Shown here: positions 23,230-34,689 of the stretch, one piece after another | Position numbering within the stretch: the stretch's first letter is position 1 | Layout of the letters: the number at the start of each line of letters is the position of its first letter | NCBI GenBank assembly: GCA_033980235.1 | Contig: CM067067.1 | Coordinates: 36,466,200-36,530,199, forward strand | DNA from: Diadema setosum | Lineage: Eukaryota > Echinodermata > Echinoidea > Diadematoida > Diadematidae | DNA length: 64,000 nucleotides | Direction: 5' to 3' | Made by a program: the position numbers and the translations under genes | The notes under the pieces: model-generated | Databases searched by the model: none | Seen by the model: the letters and a program-made list of their open reading frames with translations, nothing else | Told to the model about the DNA's origin: nothing

Positions 23230-25780
23230 GACTAAAAGAATGGTGAAAACGGAGGAAACAATATACCATTTCCTCATTCAGTTATGCGTACTAATCAGAG
23301 CATTGAAAACAACTCATTATAAGGGCGTTGATATTTCCACCTCATTTCACCATCACGTTCGAAAACTGGTGTTTTCCCAACCATATTATCACCAAAAACG
23401 ATATTCTCTTTATTCTGTTGGTCAGTATATTGGAATATCTGTGTATATACACATTTCTTTCTTTCTTTTTGGTGTGGTTATCAGAAGACGAAAAAAGAGC
23501 AGGAAAGTCTATGCTCTTAACTTGACTATGCTCTTAGCTGACTTAAATCGAATGAACATAATTTATACTATCTTAAAGATACGATTTCCTTACTCAAATT
23601 CAGAATGATATTCATCTTTATTTATTTAAATCACAAGTAAAACAAATGTAAAACAAAATAGCATGCTACAGCTAAGCCTTCTAACAAGGTATAAGACATT
23701 TAATAAAATACGCTGAATGCAGCGCCCATATTCCCTTAATGTTTATGAAAAATTGTTTGATGGTTATAGAATATTCCTGTGTTGAATTTAAGGATAATGT
23801 GGAAAATTTGAAGAAATCAGAGATGAATAGACTGTTTGAGATATTTATTGTAGTTCCCCCCTCCCCCCCCCCCTCTCTCTCTCTCTCCTTGTTAAATAAA
23901 AAGTAATGCATGCTTCTCTATTCCCCAGTCTGATACAACTATTTTATTTTTACTGCCAAGTCACTGACCTTTTTCGAAATCCCTCTTTTCTGCTTTGCAT
24001 GAGACTGTTAAGACTGCAAGTGAGCAACGTAAATGAAAAAAAAAAAGCTACATTTAGCTACAACCAAATGAACCAAACCACAGAACACGCTGGGAAAGGG
24101 TACCCTAAACAGTTTGGGGGCAAAAGCTTCCCCTAATCGTAATTAAACGGCCACGCGAATTCAGCAGTTTTGCTCACAATACGGCATTCTGATTCAGGTG
24201 GAGGAAGACCCCAGATAATCGACATCTGCATTATTATCTCTCCTTTTTTTTTTCAAACGTCACCGGACGACAGCATAATGTGAAACCTTGCGTCTGAAAG
24301 ACATTATTTCACTGACAAATGTATATCACAATAAAGGCAGGTCAAACACTTCCAGAAGCACATTGTGAGTCTTTACCTATATAATAGATTGTGGGAGTAG
24401 AGTATAATAATAACGACAGCATAGTGCCAGGGAGAGGTGAGTGGTGGCGGTTATCTGTTCCTAACAATTCCGTGCAGAACATTGATTCTGCTACTCCTTC
24501 TTCTTCATTTTTTCTCCCTCTCTTTCTGTATCTTTCTCTCATCTTTCCTTCACTCTCTCTCTCACACACTCACATAGTATAGCCTAATTACGCAACCGCA
24601 TACACACACATTCATTCCTTCATTCTTTTGTTCATTATTATTAATGTAATCTCGCCTCGGTGTTCAAATAGTGAAAAGTTGAAAGTGGAAGTAAGAAACC
24701 ATTGCAATTTTCTCAAATGTTCAATTTTTTGTTTAGATTCCCTCCAAATTCAAGGACACTGTTTTCCCCGCAGTAACAGACGTACCTTCGTTGTGTCGGG
24801 CATATTACGCAGACGTAATTCGCAACTGAAACCATTCTTTTTTTTTTTAATTGTTATATAGGCCTATCGGATGATTATGCTAAAATAGAAAATGGTGATA
24901 TCCCAATCCATAACAGACGACAGGCTTTTACAGACTATTGTGTGCGTGTGCTGTTATGTGTGCACGGATCTTGATGATTATCAAGTTCACCACTACCGGA
25001 GTGAACACAATGTGGAGAAGTTATGTGAGACTACAGCGGATACCTTCATACCGTAATAAAGTGGAAATATGAAACACGAATAAACATAAAAATGAACAAC
25101 AGCATAACTAAAACACCAATAGTACTGGCCACATACTTCTATTCAGACGTGTTGTCAGGCACAAGATGTAGTGGTGATGTAGTGGTGTAAAACCACACAA
25201 ACAAAGGGACACTCACAAACACAAATTCATGAAGATCATGCTTTCAAATTCACAACATTAAAAAAGAAAAATGTCTATTTCGTTGTTCTTTCTTTGTGGC
25301 AATGCTTTATCCAGATTTGTTTCTTCAGACTGTATTGTCAAGCTGATTCAATAGTATCCCTGTGCAAAGCTATGCGAATAGCGTTTAAGTATTGTACCAT
25401 GTCCAAAGATATCGAAGGTTACAAGTATTGCTCCCTCACGGTTTTCCGCGAACAATTAGGGCCAGGTTGTCGGAACACATGCTCCAACTTTTCGATTTTT
25501 TCTTCCGAATCCGACTCCCTTATAAATTGTGTCCTGATCACTCCGTCGTTCATAAATCAAATGGCGTGATCGCTTCATCGTTCGCTGGTCATTGAAAATT
25601 GATTTGAGGCCAGACAGGTGCGATCTTGTCACTGGCCAAACACTAGTGACCCCATTTCCCAAATTCTCTGGATATGGTTGTCCCCCTTCTCAATCTTCTA
25701 AACTTGAGGCATAGCTGTTCATGACAAATGTATTGCAATTGACACAGTATACTGTTCAGCGGAATCTTAGTAATGATAAT
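23230..25780. other. Unique DNA with simple repeats
   Basis: A C-run plus (CT)n at about 23858-23888, CT-rich at 24497-24570, a T-run at 24838-24849. The frames here carry no recognisable domains. Confidence 0.5.
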
Positions 25781-25795
25781 AATGATGAAGCTGAA

Positions 25796-25895
25796 TATGA
25801 TGATGATGATGATGACGATGATGATGATGATAATAATAATAATATTAATAATAATAATAATAATAAGAAGAAGAAGAAGAAGAATAACAATATAT
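25796..25895. repeat. GAT/AAT/AAG trinucleotide microsatellite
   Basis: (GAT)n switches to (AAT)n and then (AAG)n within 100 bp. Confidence 0.96.
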
Positions 25896-25899
25896 TGAA

Positions 25900-27270
25900 A
25901 TGATAAAAATAATGTTAACTATGGCGATAACATTGATACTAACAGGTTTTGTCGCTGTAAATCTTCTAGAGTGGCATAGTTTTTGGAATGTCTTAAAGTT
26001 TTTGAATCTTGATCTTGATCATTATTTTTGTGTGTGTGTATGTATGTGTGTCTTTACCCGTGATTTCTTATCACTACATGATTGATGCCAGAAATGTCTA
26101 TTCTCACATAATATGTAAGCTTGGGGATGCCTTTGATGGCTTATGCCAATGTCGTGCTTGAAAATGCATAATATTTCATCAAAAATGTAATTTTGTATCA
26201 TAGATGGACCATTAGAAATATATCATAAATAATTTCAATTTTGTTACTATTCATATAAATCTTTGTTTCATTCTAGATTATGATAACAAATATCACGCAT
26301 ACTATTTTTTTTTCTCTCTCTTTTTTAAACAGTCACCCGTGGCTTTTTCATGAGAATTTCATGAGAATTATTCGACTTGGCGACACATTGACATGCGTAC
26401 AACAACTTTCGTCAAGCGAATTTCAACAGTACGCAACAAGTGTTCGAGTAGGATAGGTTGCTGAGAGGTATAGTTACATAACAAAAGGACACATGACTGG
26501 ACCCTTTATTAATCCTTTTTGTGCCAATAAGTCAAATGTGCACAAATTTCACACACAGATTTATGGATAAGAAATCAATGTGGCATATAGAGCGTTGAGG
26601 AGTCCATTATAAACAGAACTATTGCTTCATACCGTACCAGACATGGAAGAACCACCATACAGAGGAAGTTCATTTTGCTTTGTTTATCAATGGAAACTCA
26701 GTTCAGTGGTTCAAACTCTAGGAACATTCCACTTTGGATCAAAATTAAAAAAAGAGAATGACTCAGGGACTTGCAATTCAAACAGTAGTTTTGAAACAAG
26801 TCATAAAATGTTTACTGAAAAAATGCTGTAAAACGATGGCAAGGAAACGCAAGGGAACGTATATTGATATAGCAATACCTACAGTTTGGCGATTTATAGA
26901 ATGAGAATACATAATTTCGGTAACCGTAGAGACCTACAAAATCTTGAATTATCAAAAAAATCCCTGAATATTGGCTTCTTAGGTACTGCACTGCTCAACA
27001 ATCTGATACAAAAGCGTTTTGTTAATTTCGCTGATTTCCGATCACACATATATATATTTTTAAATTCCAAACTGGTGCCTCTTGTACATTTTGAAAATCA
27101 TACAAACGTATAAATAAACGAATAAAGAGCAAAATCAATGATTTCAATCACATCTCAATATAAAACCCAATGATTTGACCTGTCATGTCGACTATTTGGA
27201 TCGTAAACTGAGTACAATAGCTTTGGACATTGTCAACTCGTAATTACACTACTTTCAAGAGTCATTTGCT
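25900..27270. other. Unique AT-rich DNA
   Basis: A short GT run near 26028-26052. No gene recognised. Confidence 0.5.
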
Positions 27271-27273
27271 AGT

Positions 27274-27491
27274 TCGTTCCTCTCTCTCTCTCTCTCCCTC
27301 CCTCTCCCGCTCTATTTCTCTCATTTCTATGACCATTAGTTAACGAGAAGGAATTTACTCTTTTGGATAAATAACTTCCGATGGCCCATTGCCTATACGA
27401 TAAAAAAATTCATCTGTCCTCTGTCAGGTGTCTGTCTGTCGGTCGGTTTGTATGTTTCTCTGGCTGCATAATGTACATGTCTGTTTCTGTT

Positions 27492-27536
<45 letters not shown>
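27274..27536. repeat. CT-rich and (CT)n microsatellites
   Basis: (CT)n at about 27279-27310 and a purer (CT)n at 27492-27532, with GTCTGTCGGTCGG between. Confidence 0.93.
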
Positions 27537-27539
27537 ACC

Positions 27540-28250
27540 TAAGATTATATAGTGTGTGTGTTTGTTAGTACATACTAATTATGTCAATTTAATAATTTAA
27601 GCTTCAATTTATATACCTCTGAACGAAAAAAAAAGTGGACCAAAGTAGACTTTAAAAAGAGAGGGGATGCCATTTTACGAATACAGCTTCGAAAGGTCAA
27701 CTATTACGTTGTCACTGTAGAACTTAAAACATAATCATAGAACTTTTGTTCATCACATTGAAGTTATCTCTTAAATTTGATTTCAACGGTAGGCCTAATG
27801 GTTGAGAGATAATTAGTGTCGATGAATACGTAAAGTGACTCTTCACTGAAGTAATAACTTTATAAGCTTAAACAAATAATAATTGGAGATACTATTAAAA
27901 GCATTAAAACATCAAAATCAACTTAGGGATATTGATAAATGTCCATGATTAAAAGAGACTACAATGACAACAATACTATACTATACTTTACTCTATTTAC
28001 TTTACTATACTATACTTTACTCATGACGTTAATAATCATGGCAATACAGATAATATAATACTTAGAATACTTAGTACCAATGAAAAGGGAAATATCAAAC
28101 ATATAGTGACGTGACACAAATAGCAATAAGTACGATAAATATAACAATAACAACAACAACGGGCAAACGATTATAATAATGACCATTGTAATGATGATAA
28201 CAATAATATGAAATTCAACGTGAATCACTTGTCTGGAGCCATTAAACCGC
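27540..28250. other. Unique AT-rich DNA
   Basis: Degenerate TACTTTACTATAC units at about 27973-28022. Otherwise nothing. Confidence 0.5.
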
Positions 28251-28254
28251 GGCA

Positions 28255-28450
28255 TAACGCGTGGTGATGTTAGTTAGGTTTAGTCTTCGCCACGAATGAA
28301 ACAGGAACGTACAAAAACCATGTGTCTTGTCCGATCAATTATCATTAATTTGAATATGCATCAGTTTTCGTCATGTCCGATTAACATGGCCGTCTCCCTT
28401 AAGCGCGCCGACGCAGGCTAATGACCGTCAACGCAAATTTGAATGGAGTC
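28255..28450. promoter_or_regulatory. Candidate conserved non-coding element
   Basis: Low-repeat block with GATCAATTATCATTAATTTG, AATATGCATCAG and GCAGGCTAATGACCGTCAAC, a dense set of ATTA/TAAT cores with an octamer-like ATGCAT. It looks like a homeodomain-bound enhancer; unproven. Confidence 0.3.
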
Positions 28451-28454
28451 TTAG

Positions 28455-29750
28455 AAATGGTGTCATTTAGAATGCATCATCACACAAGCACATGTTTCAA
28501 AATATTCGCAGACCTCAGGAATATGTCATCCTCATCTGTTCTAACTATTATTTAGATATTTTTTCATCAAGGAAAATGGACAAAAGAAATATGTAATTTC
28601 TTAGCACTTTTTAGGCACAAGAGAGCCGTTGTTTTCAATTGACAAAAAGCACAATACATAGTAACGAGAAACGAAAAAGCAAATACTTCAAATGCAACAG
28701 TGTATTATCGTATGCACATTTCAGATTATGGGATTCAAGCTAGTATTGTCCTCCCTGCATTGTCAATCTTTGTTTAACAGGAATTGAACAAATACAAAAA
28801 AGACATTTTTGAAAGTTCAACATTGTTGATACATATTCATGACAATGCGTCACTATAATTAAAAGAAATGGAAGTACGCAATTGTACTGAAATAGAAATC
28901 AGTCGGATTCTACACGTAGGCCCCATTAAGTTACAAGAAGACCTTTTTTGTTGCTTATTCTAAAATGTGTACTTTACAACCGGGTATAGCATGTAATACT
29001 TATTCAACTTTGTTTCTGTTTATTTCCCTTCATCCCAATCACACGGGGCCCATGAAGTATGATATGAATTATGCTATATTGATTTTGGAACATCTGACAC
29101 ATTAACGGTGAGTGCATTTCATGCTGTTTAAAATTTTCACACACACAACGAAATTCTTCATGTTGAAGCTCAGAATTGTATTGTTATTTTAACTCCGTAA
29201 CTCCATGTTTTTGGTTTATATAGCGGTAACATTAGGTTTCAGTGGCAACCTTATGAATTCAGCTGCCTATAAAGCCAAATAGTCTGGTAAAAACTGAGAA
29301 TGTGCGTTTACTTTTCAAAAATTCAATTGAAATCAAGTGAATTTCAAATTGAATAAGAAATGAAAAACCACAACAAACCATGTTTTTTTTTTCATTGTCT
29401 GACGTGAATTAAAAGCAAGATGGATACGTCATAATATGAAAGATGCGTATTCACTGCTAGACACCCCCCCCCCCCCATTTCCAGAGGAGGAAGTTCATTC
29501 AAGGACCAACGTGTTGATTACTTGAACACATCTTTTAAGGAAAGCTTTTGTATCTTTGTGTGTTTGTGTGTGCGTAATTTTAGTTGAGACGGAAGAAATA
29601 TTGGACGGGACAAAAAGCATCCTGAACTTATGGCGGTGAGTTTCTGCATAGATACCGTTATGCTGTCGAACAAATAGTGAAAAGGGTAGTTTGCATTTTT
29701 ACTGCCAACTTTTTTGCCTTGGTTTTGTGTTCTGGCAAGTATTTAGTGGC
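28455..29750. other. Unique AT-rich DNA
   Basis: A C-run at about 29464-29477. No gene recognised. Confidence 0.5.
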
Positions 29751-29754
29751 GTCA

Positions 29755-29965
29755 GTTAAAATTCTCTGATTGTTCTCGCGGCACGTGCTACTGGGCAGCC
29801 TAAATCCACCCGCTGCTCAGCGACCCGACGGTAAATGATGTCCAAAATGTTAATCGCGCACACCCATTATTGGGGGCGAGCGCGCCACTCTTTTGGCGGC
29901 TCACGTTGGATTTACCAGTTTCGCAGGATTGAGCGGCGGCAACCAGAAAGGCAATGGAGCGCAAT
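29755..29965. promoter_or_regulatory. Candidate conserved non-coding element
   Basis: A GC-rich island within AT-rich DNA contains CACGTG-like GGCACGTGC, CACCCATTATTGGGGGCG and TTGGCGGCTCACG. The near-palindromic CCCATTATTGGG is a strong candidate protein-binding site. No frame with a recognisable protein. Confidence 0.35.
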
Positions 29966-30244
29966 TATGAATGTAGTAACTATTTCAGGAGGAGGTCGTT
30001 AGAAAGAACACAACAAAACAGAGACGAATGAAAAAAAAAATCACACACACAAAAAAGGAAACAGTCAACACCTTGCAGAACTGTAATGATTCCACACAAG
30101 GTTATTTTATATTGCTTTGCATGGGTAGTAACTAGTAACAAAAGCGCAAGAGTGTGCTTGCGCATAGATTTGCGCAAGTGTTATTTCTAGGTGACATGAA
30201 CGAATAATTCAACATCACTTTTTTTTTCCTTTTTTTTTCAATGT

Positions 30245-30500
30245 AAATCCATTTTGGCCGGTCACCATCGATACGCTTTCTCTCGCCTCCAGCGCCTGGC
30301 GCGATCTACGAGATCCCCGCCCGAAGCGGAGCACCGACATACGGGGGTAATGATACAGCCGGAGTAATATCCCGGGAACATAACCTAAACGGCTATCGTA
30401 ATTCGCGCAAATTTAATTAGCCGATGCTCCGGACTGACTCGCCTATTCTCTCCCATCATCCGCCGTGCATGCTTGGATAGGATAGCTCGCCATACAACAA
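30245..30500. promoter_or_regulatory. Candidate conserved non-coding element
   Basis: A CpG-rich low-repeat block 280 bp from the previous one contains CACCATCGATACGC, GGGGGTAATGATAC and GCAAATTTAATTAGCCG. The pair of blocks may form one regulatory module. Confidence 0.35.
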
Positions 30501-30504
30501 AATG

Positions 30505-31080
30505 TGGGTTAATAGTGGGTTATTATACTTGCCCGTTTCCTCTCGTTTAATCATCCAGTTTTTATATTCCCCACTGCTGTCAAGATCTAAAAGAAGTACA
30601 TGAATAAATTAATAATCAAAAACACCTTTGGTGAAAAGCAATAATGTATATTTACTGTGTCACTCTCTGTTGTTCTTTTTGTTTTTCTCTCCCTTTTCTC
30701 TTTATCTAGAAGTGTTATATTAAATTTGGTTTGTCTGTATAAGGTCTACTTGTCACATTATAATGAATGAATTGTGATTCAAAAGACACGCTTTCATAAC
30801 CGGTTCAGCTCTAGTTGAGGTTAACGTAAGCCATGAAAAGGAAATGCTTTACAAACATCTCGGAAACTGAACAAAAAAATGGCCTTGGCGCAGTGTTTAC
30901 AATCTTAATTTGACTCGAATGAAAGAAATCATTCGCATCAATGTGATTTTGAGATGAAAACAAACGACAGGATACCGTAGCACTGAGTGCTAGCACAATC
31001 CCACTAAAACTGTTAGGAGTTCCTTAGAGGTTTTTAGAATCGAGAACGAAATTGGTTTCATTTGTCCCTGCGTGGTCTAC
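30505..31080. other. Unique AT-rich DNA
   Basis: No gene or repeat recognised. Confidence 0.5.
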
Positions 31081-31084
31081 ATTA

Positions 31085-31330
31085 AATTGCCATTCCATCC
31101 ATACGCGTCACAATTAATTTGCTTCGGATGAGTCAAAGCCGTTTAGTTGAAGCGCGACGAGCGACTCCAGAGCAAGCGACATTGCTGCCACAACGGTCCG
31201 TGGCATCATGCCAGCATCGTACCCGCAGCAGCAGTCTACGCCGAACTGTCGGCGTGCTACGCCACGGCGTACCGCTGGCGACTGCAGCGCAGCAAACCTT
31301 GGTGAAACTTCTGTAGCAGCAATTAAGCGA
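31085..31330. other. GC-rich low-repeat block of unknown nature
   Basis: Composition is clearly GC-richer than the surroundings. A plus-strand frame at 31119-31316 is rich in Arg and Gln but starts at a TTG and matches no domain. It could be a small non-coding exon, a regulatory block or a decayed gene. Confidence 0.25.
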
Positions 31331-31334
31331 CGTT

Positions 31335-32960
31335 AAAGATAAACGAATTTCGCTTTGTGTAAAGACATTCGTGTCGTATTATTGAAGGTTAGTTACCAAA
31401 AGCTCTCTGTTTGGGTGTAATAATCGTTTACAGGAGAGTCCACAGCACTACAAATTCCTAGTGAACAACAACAGTGCACCTGACCAGGCCGTCTTCTTAT
31501 CGAGTTGTACGCATTAGTAGCAATATCTTAAACGGCAAAGAACGTAAGATATGGATCAGATGGTGTACAAATTCTTTCTTGTGCTCCTATTACAGTAAGA
31601 AATGAAATGAACTAGACACCATACCCATATACAATAGTGTGCAAGACACGCAGTGCATGCACGGATAACCATATTCCCACTGTACACATGCAGAATCGCC
31701 TTTCTTTTGCGCCATACATTTTCGCATACAGTGTTTTCGAAAATGTTTTCAAGAGCGTCGGTTTTCTTCTTCAAATGTCAGGCCGTTATTTATTTGTGAA
31801 GCACGAATCTTATTCCCGTCCACGGGGAAATGGAACACATTTGTTCGTGAAATCACAAGGAAAAGGACAATGAAAAACAACCCGAGATTCGATTCGCGCG
31901 CTCCATTCGTACGAGTGTGAGAGATAAGGAACCAACGCGTGTGACACGAATGTTGACTGTCTATCCAACAACAAAATACAAGTTTCTCTGCTGCCCGGGG
32001 CCCCGAAGAATTGAGGCATTTCTCTCACGTTTGCAATTCAATATCATTTGACAGTGGATAGGTAGGTTTATCAATAAGGGTGCATTCTCTACACCGTAGA
32101 AGAAAACAAAACACACAAAAGGACACAGTGTTCGACCGTAGTTGAGATTGTCCTCGTAAAATGGAAGTGAATGTAAGTCGCTTAATGTGCTACGAGTGGT
32201 TTATGTACCTGATTTAGGAATCAACCCACTCTGCACAGTATCTCATACTAATGTCTTGATCATATTTTCATGTTTTAATGGCATTATCGTTTTACACTGT
32301 ATATAACAACATTTCACAACGGTAGAGGGAGAAGAACGTTTAGAAACAGAACAATTCGACATAATCATTTGGGAATCATTAAAGGGCAAAATAATCCTAT
32401 CGTTACAAAAGTGTATACGCCTTCAAGTAGATCGTAATCACACCTTTAACTACCTAAAACATGACATGAATGTCACTCGAAATTAATGTTTTCCTCTGTC
32501 ATACACATAAAGGGAATCGTGATTGATAGAATAAGGTTAAAAATACATTTCATTGTCTGTCGGAGAAACAATCCAGCAATATTACGTTCAGCAGTTGTTC
32601 CCGGAAAGTAACGGACGCATATATTCACTTTATAATTCATTACAATAAAATTCATTCAAAAGAACTTGTATCATGCACACAACTTACACATTTATTTGTA
32701 CATAATACCGATAGGCCTATATATCAGTCATTACATCATTCAATGTAAAGGAACAAGTTGCCATATTTTAAGCTTCGAACCAATGCAATGTTTTAAATGT
32801 TTCATAAGTTTTGTTACCCTCAAGTCTGTCATTCGTGGTGCTCCGTGTAAATCTAATTAATTGGTTTAGGGATGCTGTTCATGTGATGGTCTACATAGTA
32901 CACATACTTATCTAATGCCTCCTAGTTACTTTTCGTCCCTAAATTCATAGAATGTTCTAT
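31335..32960. other. Unique AT-rich DNA
   Basis: Short frames only, without domains. Confidence 0.5.
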
Positions 32961-32967
32961 ATCTAGT

Positions 32968-32968
32968 A

Positions 32969-33001
<33 letters not shown>

Positions 33002-33045
33002 TTCTCTCTCTCTATCTCTCTCTCTCTGTCTATCTATCTATCCGT
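32968..33045. repeat. (CT)n microsatellite
   Basis: CT run with TTTC and CTAT interruptions. Confidence 0.95.
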
Positions 33046-33199
33046 TCCAGCCTCTCTGTCACGTTTACACCATTCTCCTAAACCCCTGGGTTACAAAGAT
33101 GAACTTCTTGATGCCAAGTTTCGTTATTTCTTTCTCCTCTTTTTACAATTGCACCTAGACACAGTATCATTTGAAAGTACGTGCAACTGTGTATGTGTG

Positions 33200-33445
33200 T
33201 GCCACAGTGTCTGTGTCTGGTAGTGTGCGGGTTTCAGAGTCAATATTTAATAATTATTGTTCCGCCCATTGTGCGGCGTTTCTAAATTATGCCAGATATT
33301 ACCGCCCTGGAGTAGATCCCGGCCCCTAATGTGTCTCGTATAATAAGCTTTTCAAAAAGTCGAAAATTCGTTAGCGTAGGCATAAAGGGGCCTTTGAGTG
33401 CAGAACTTGCCGCTGACAATACCCGCTCGAGGGCTAGCTTGGAGC
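33200..33445. promoter_or_regulatory. Candidate conserved non-coding element
   Basis: Unique block with GTCAATATTTAATAATTATTG, GCCCATTGTGCGGC and GGCATAAAGGGGCC motifs, ending before a T-run at about 33504. Confidence 0.28.
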
Positions 33446-33937
33446 GGCGATGTCCCAAAAAAGGACGGTATTGCTTTTATTACTGACAAGAACGCTCAAA
33501 ACTTTTTTTTTTTTTCAAATCTCCCTCCCTCTCTTCATCCGACGTTCATTGATTTGCAAACGTAAAGGAGAGACAAGAAAGAAAGAAAAAAAGTTAAAGA
33601 GCGATGAGTACGAATTAGATACCAATATTTACCGCAAAAAGAGGGGGATAGACAGACGTCGTGAAAAAAAAAGAGAAAAAATGATGGACGAGATATTGAC
33701 ACAGTAACAACCCCACGACAAGCCCGCTATGCCTGGATGGCGGCACGAGATACAATACGTATGGAAAACGCCACGGCGTGCTCTTTGAATAGGCCGATCC
33801 AGAGTGTAAGGAGTGTACAGAGATTGAATAGGAACTCAAGTTCAGTCTTTGTGGCTCTTTAGCTAATTGCCAAAACTTTTTTGATGTGGCATTTTCCCCC
33901 TATCTGTAATCCTTGGCATCCCATCAGATGATGGTAT

Positions 33938-33945
33938 TGATTAAT
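33938..33945 (+). promoter_or_regulatory. PBC/Hox-type composite site TGATTAAT
   Basis: TGATTAAT matches the bipartite Pbx/Exd-Hox consensus (TGATNNAT) and stands 12 bp from the DR2 element. Auto- or cross-regulation of Hox genes through such sites is well known. Function here is inferred only from the motif and its proximity. Confidence 0.35.
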
Positions 33946-33956
33946 AGCTGCAATCG

Positions 33957-33970
33957 GGGTCAAAGGTTCA
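33957..33970 (+). promoter_or_regulatory. DR2-type nuclear-receptor site (RARE-like)
   Basis: The sequence GGGTCA AA GGTTCA is two RGKTCA half-sites in direct repeat with a 2-bp spacer, the DR2 form recognised by RAR/RXR heterodimers in chordate Hox enhancers. It lies 169-182 bp inside intron 1, counted from the donor. The half-site match is seen; retinoid responsiveness is inference. COUP-TF or another RXR partner could bind the same site. Confidence 0.45.
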
Positions 33971-34139
33971 TGCATGATGGCACAGCTAGCTGGGACTGTA
34001 CTGCTCTTTTTACTGTTATGACAAAAGTTTGTAGTTCCTTGTATCATGATCGTCCAAATCTCGTAAGTGCAATTTAGGAGATAGCGTTCAATTAGTTAAT
34101 TGGAAGGAAGAAAATAGAATTGAGACTCACTTGACCTAC

Positions 34140-34689
34140 CTGTTGTTGAATGAATCCGACGCATCCACGGATAAATTTGTTCGTTGCTTTGCCCCTTTCC
34201 CGAGCTTTTTATCGTGCCATGGTGGTTGTTGTTATTGTTATTAATGTTACTCGGCGGGCTGGCGTTCGAAGCACAGTCCGATAGGGTAATAGGAGGGGTG
34301 TTGGTCGGGGTCTTTCTTCGGGGCAGTGCCCCAATACCTGGCGGCGATGTTTGGTAGCAAGAGTCTACTGTATAGCCGCAGGACGAGTTGACCGATGCTG
34401 CATGGTGGTGGTTGATGGCGGAAGTAGCATCCATCCCAGTTGCCCCTTCCATGGTGTAGTAGCCGTTTTGCAGCGAGTGCAGACTGTCCTCCGTCGTGTA
34501 CGGGTAGGCGTAGCTTGCCGGCGGGCTAGCTACGGGGTTGCCCGCCTGGTAGTGCTGGTGCCGATGGGAGGAATGCGGGGGTCCCTCGGCCGTCAAAGCG
34601 TAGCTCCCTACAGACTGCTGAGGGTAATTTGACCCACCACCGTGGTGGAATTCGGCACCAGCCATCGGGTGTGGGAAATACGAGCTCAT
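34140..34689 (-). CDS. Hox5: Central-class Hox gene, exon 1 (probable Hox5)
   Basis: This exon encodes the N-terminal part of a homeodomain transcription factor that would act in the nucleus in axial patterning. Seen: 183 codons plus one base. The protein opens MSSYF, the N-terminal motif of Hox5-Hox7 proteins, and residues 173-176 are YPWM, the PBC-binding hexapeptide, in the context QIYPWMRRIHSTT. The middle is rich in His, Ser, Gly and Asn, with a broken Asn run at about residues 148-155. The exon ends at 34140 with a consensus donor (CAG/GTAGGT) that splits a Gly codon in phase 1, the usual position just before the homeodomain. The frame stays open upstream but has no ATG before 34689; a longer frame can only start at a GTG, so 34689 is the start. 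Family knowledge: Hox5/Scr have W-M-[KR]-[KR]-[ILV]-H after YP/FP, whereas Hox6 and Hox7 differ. Hox5 is therefore the best call, and Hox6 or Hox7 is not excluded without the homeobox. The homeobox exon is not in the window. Confidence 0.93.

Larger units (their letters stand above)
33700..34075. promoter_or_regulatory. Candidate proximal intronic enhancer
   Basis: This is a low-repeat, mixed-composition block directly downstream of exon 1, flanked on the far side by A-rich and polypyrimidine sequence. It carries the DR2 and TGATTAAT sites and an AATCCTTGGCATC stretch. No plausible coding frame was recognised in it. Confidence 0.3.
1..34139 (-). other. Presumed intron 1 of the Hox gene (incomplete)
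   Basis: The interval starts with the consensus donor at 34139-34138 and contains no sequence matching the reverse complement of the conserved helix-3 codons (WFQNRRMKWKK) in the expected orientation; I checked each TTCAT occurrence for a preceding CCA[CT]. The intron is therefore inferred to exceed 34 kb. It holds repeats, SINE heads and candidate regulatory blocks listed separately. That one intron spans all of it is inference: another non-Hox gene with small exons could be hidden here, but I see none. Confidence 0.55.

Noticed and set aside
29078..29098. TTTTGGAACATC as a possible reverse-strand WFQN codon string
   Set aside because: The tryptophan codon position reads CAT rather than CCA, and the flanking frame has no helix-3 residues.
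33517..33545. CTTCATCCGACGTTCATTG as a possible reverse-strand homeobox helix-3
   Set aside because: The required CCA[CT] before TTCAT and GAACCA after it are missing.
34351..34632. Plus-strand open frame of 93 codons opposite the Hox exon
   Set aside because: It is the antisense shadow of the Hox coding sequence and has no domain.
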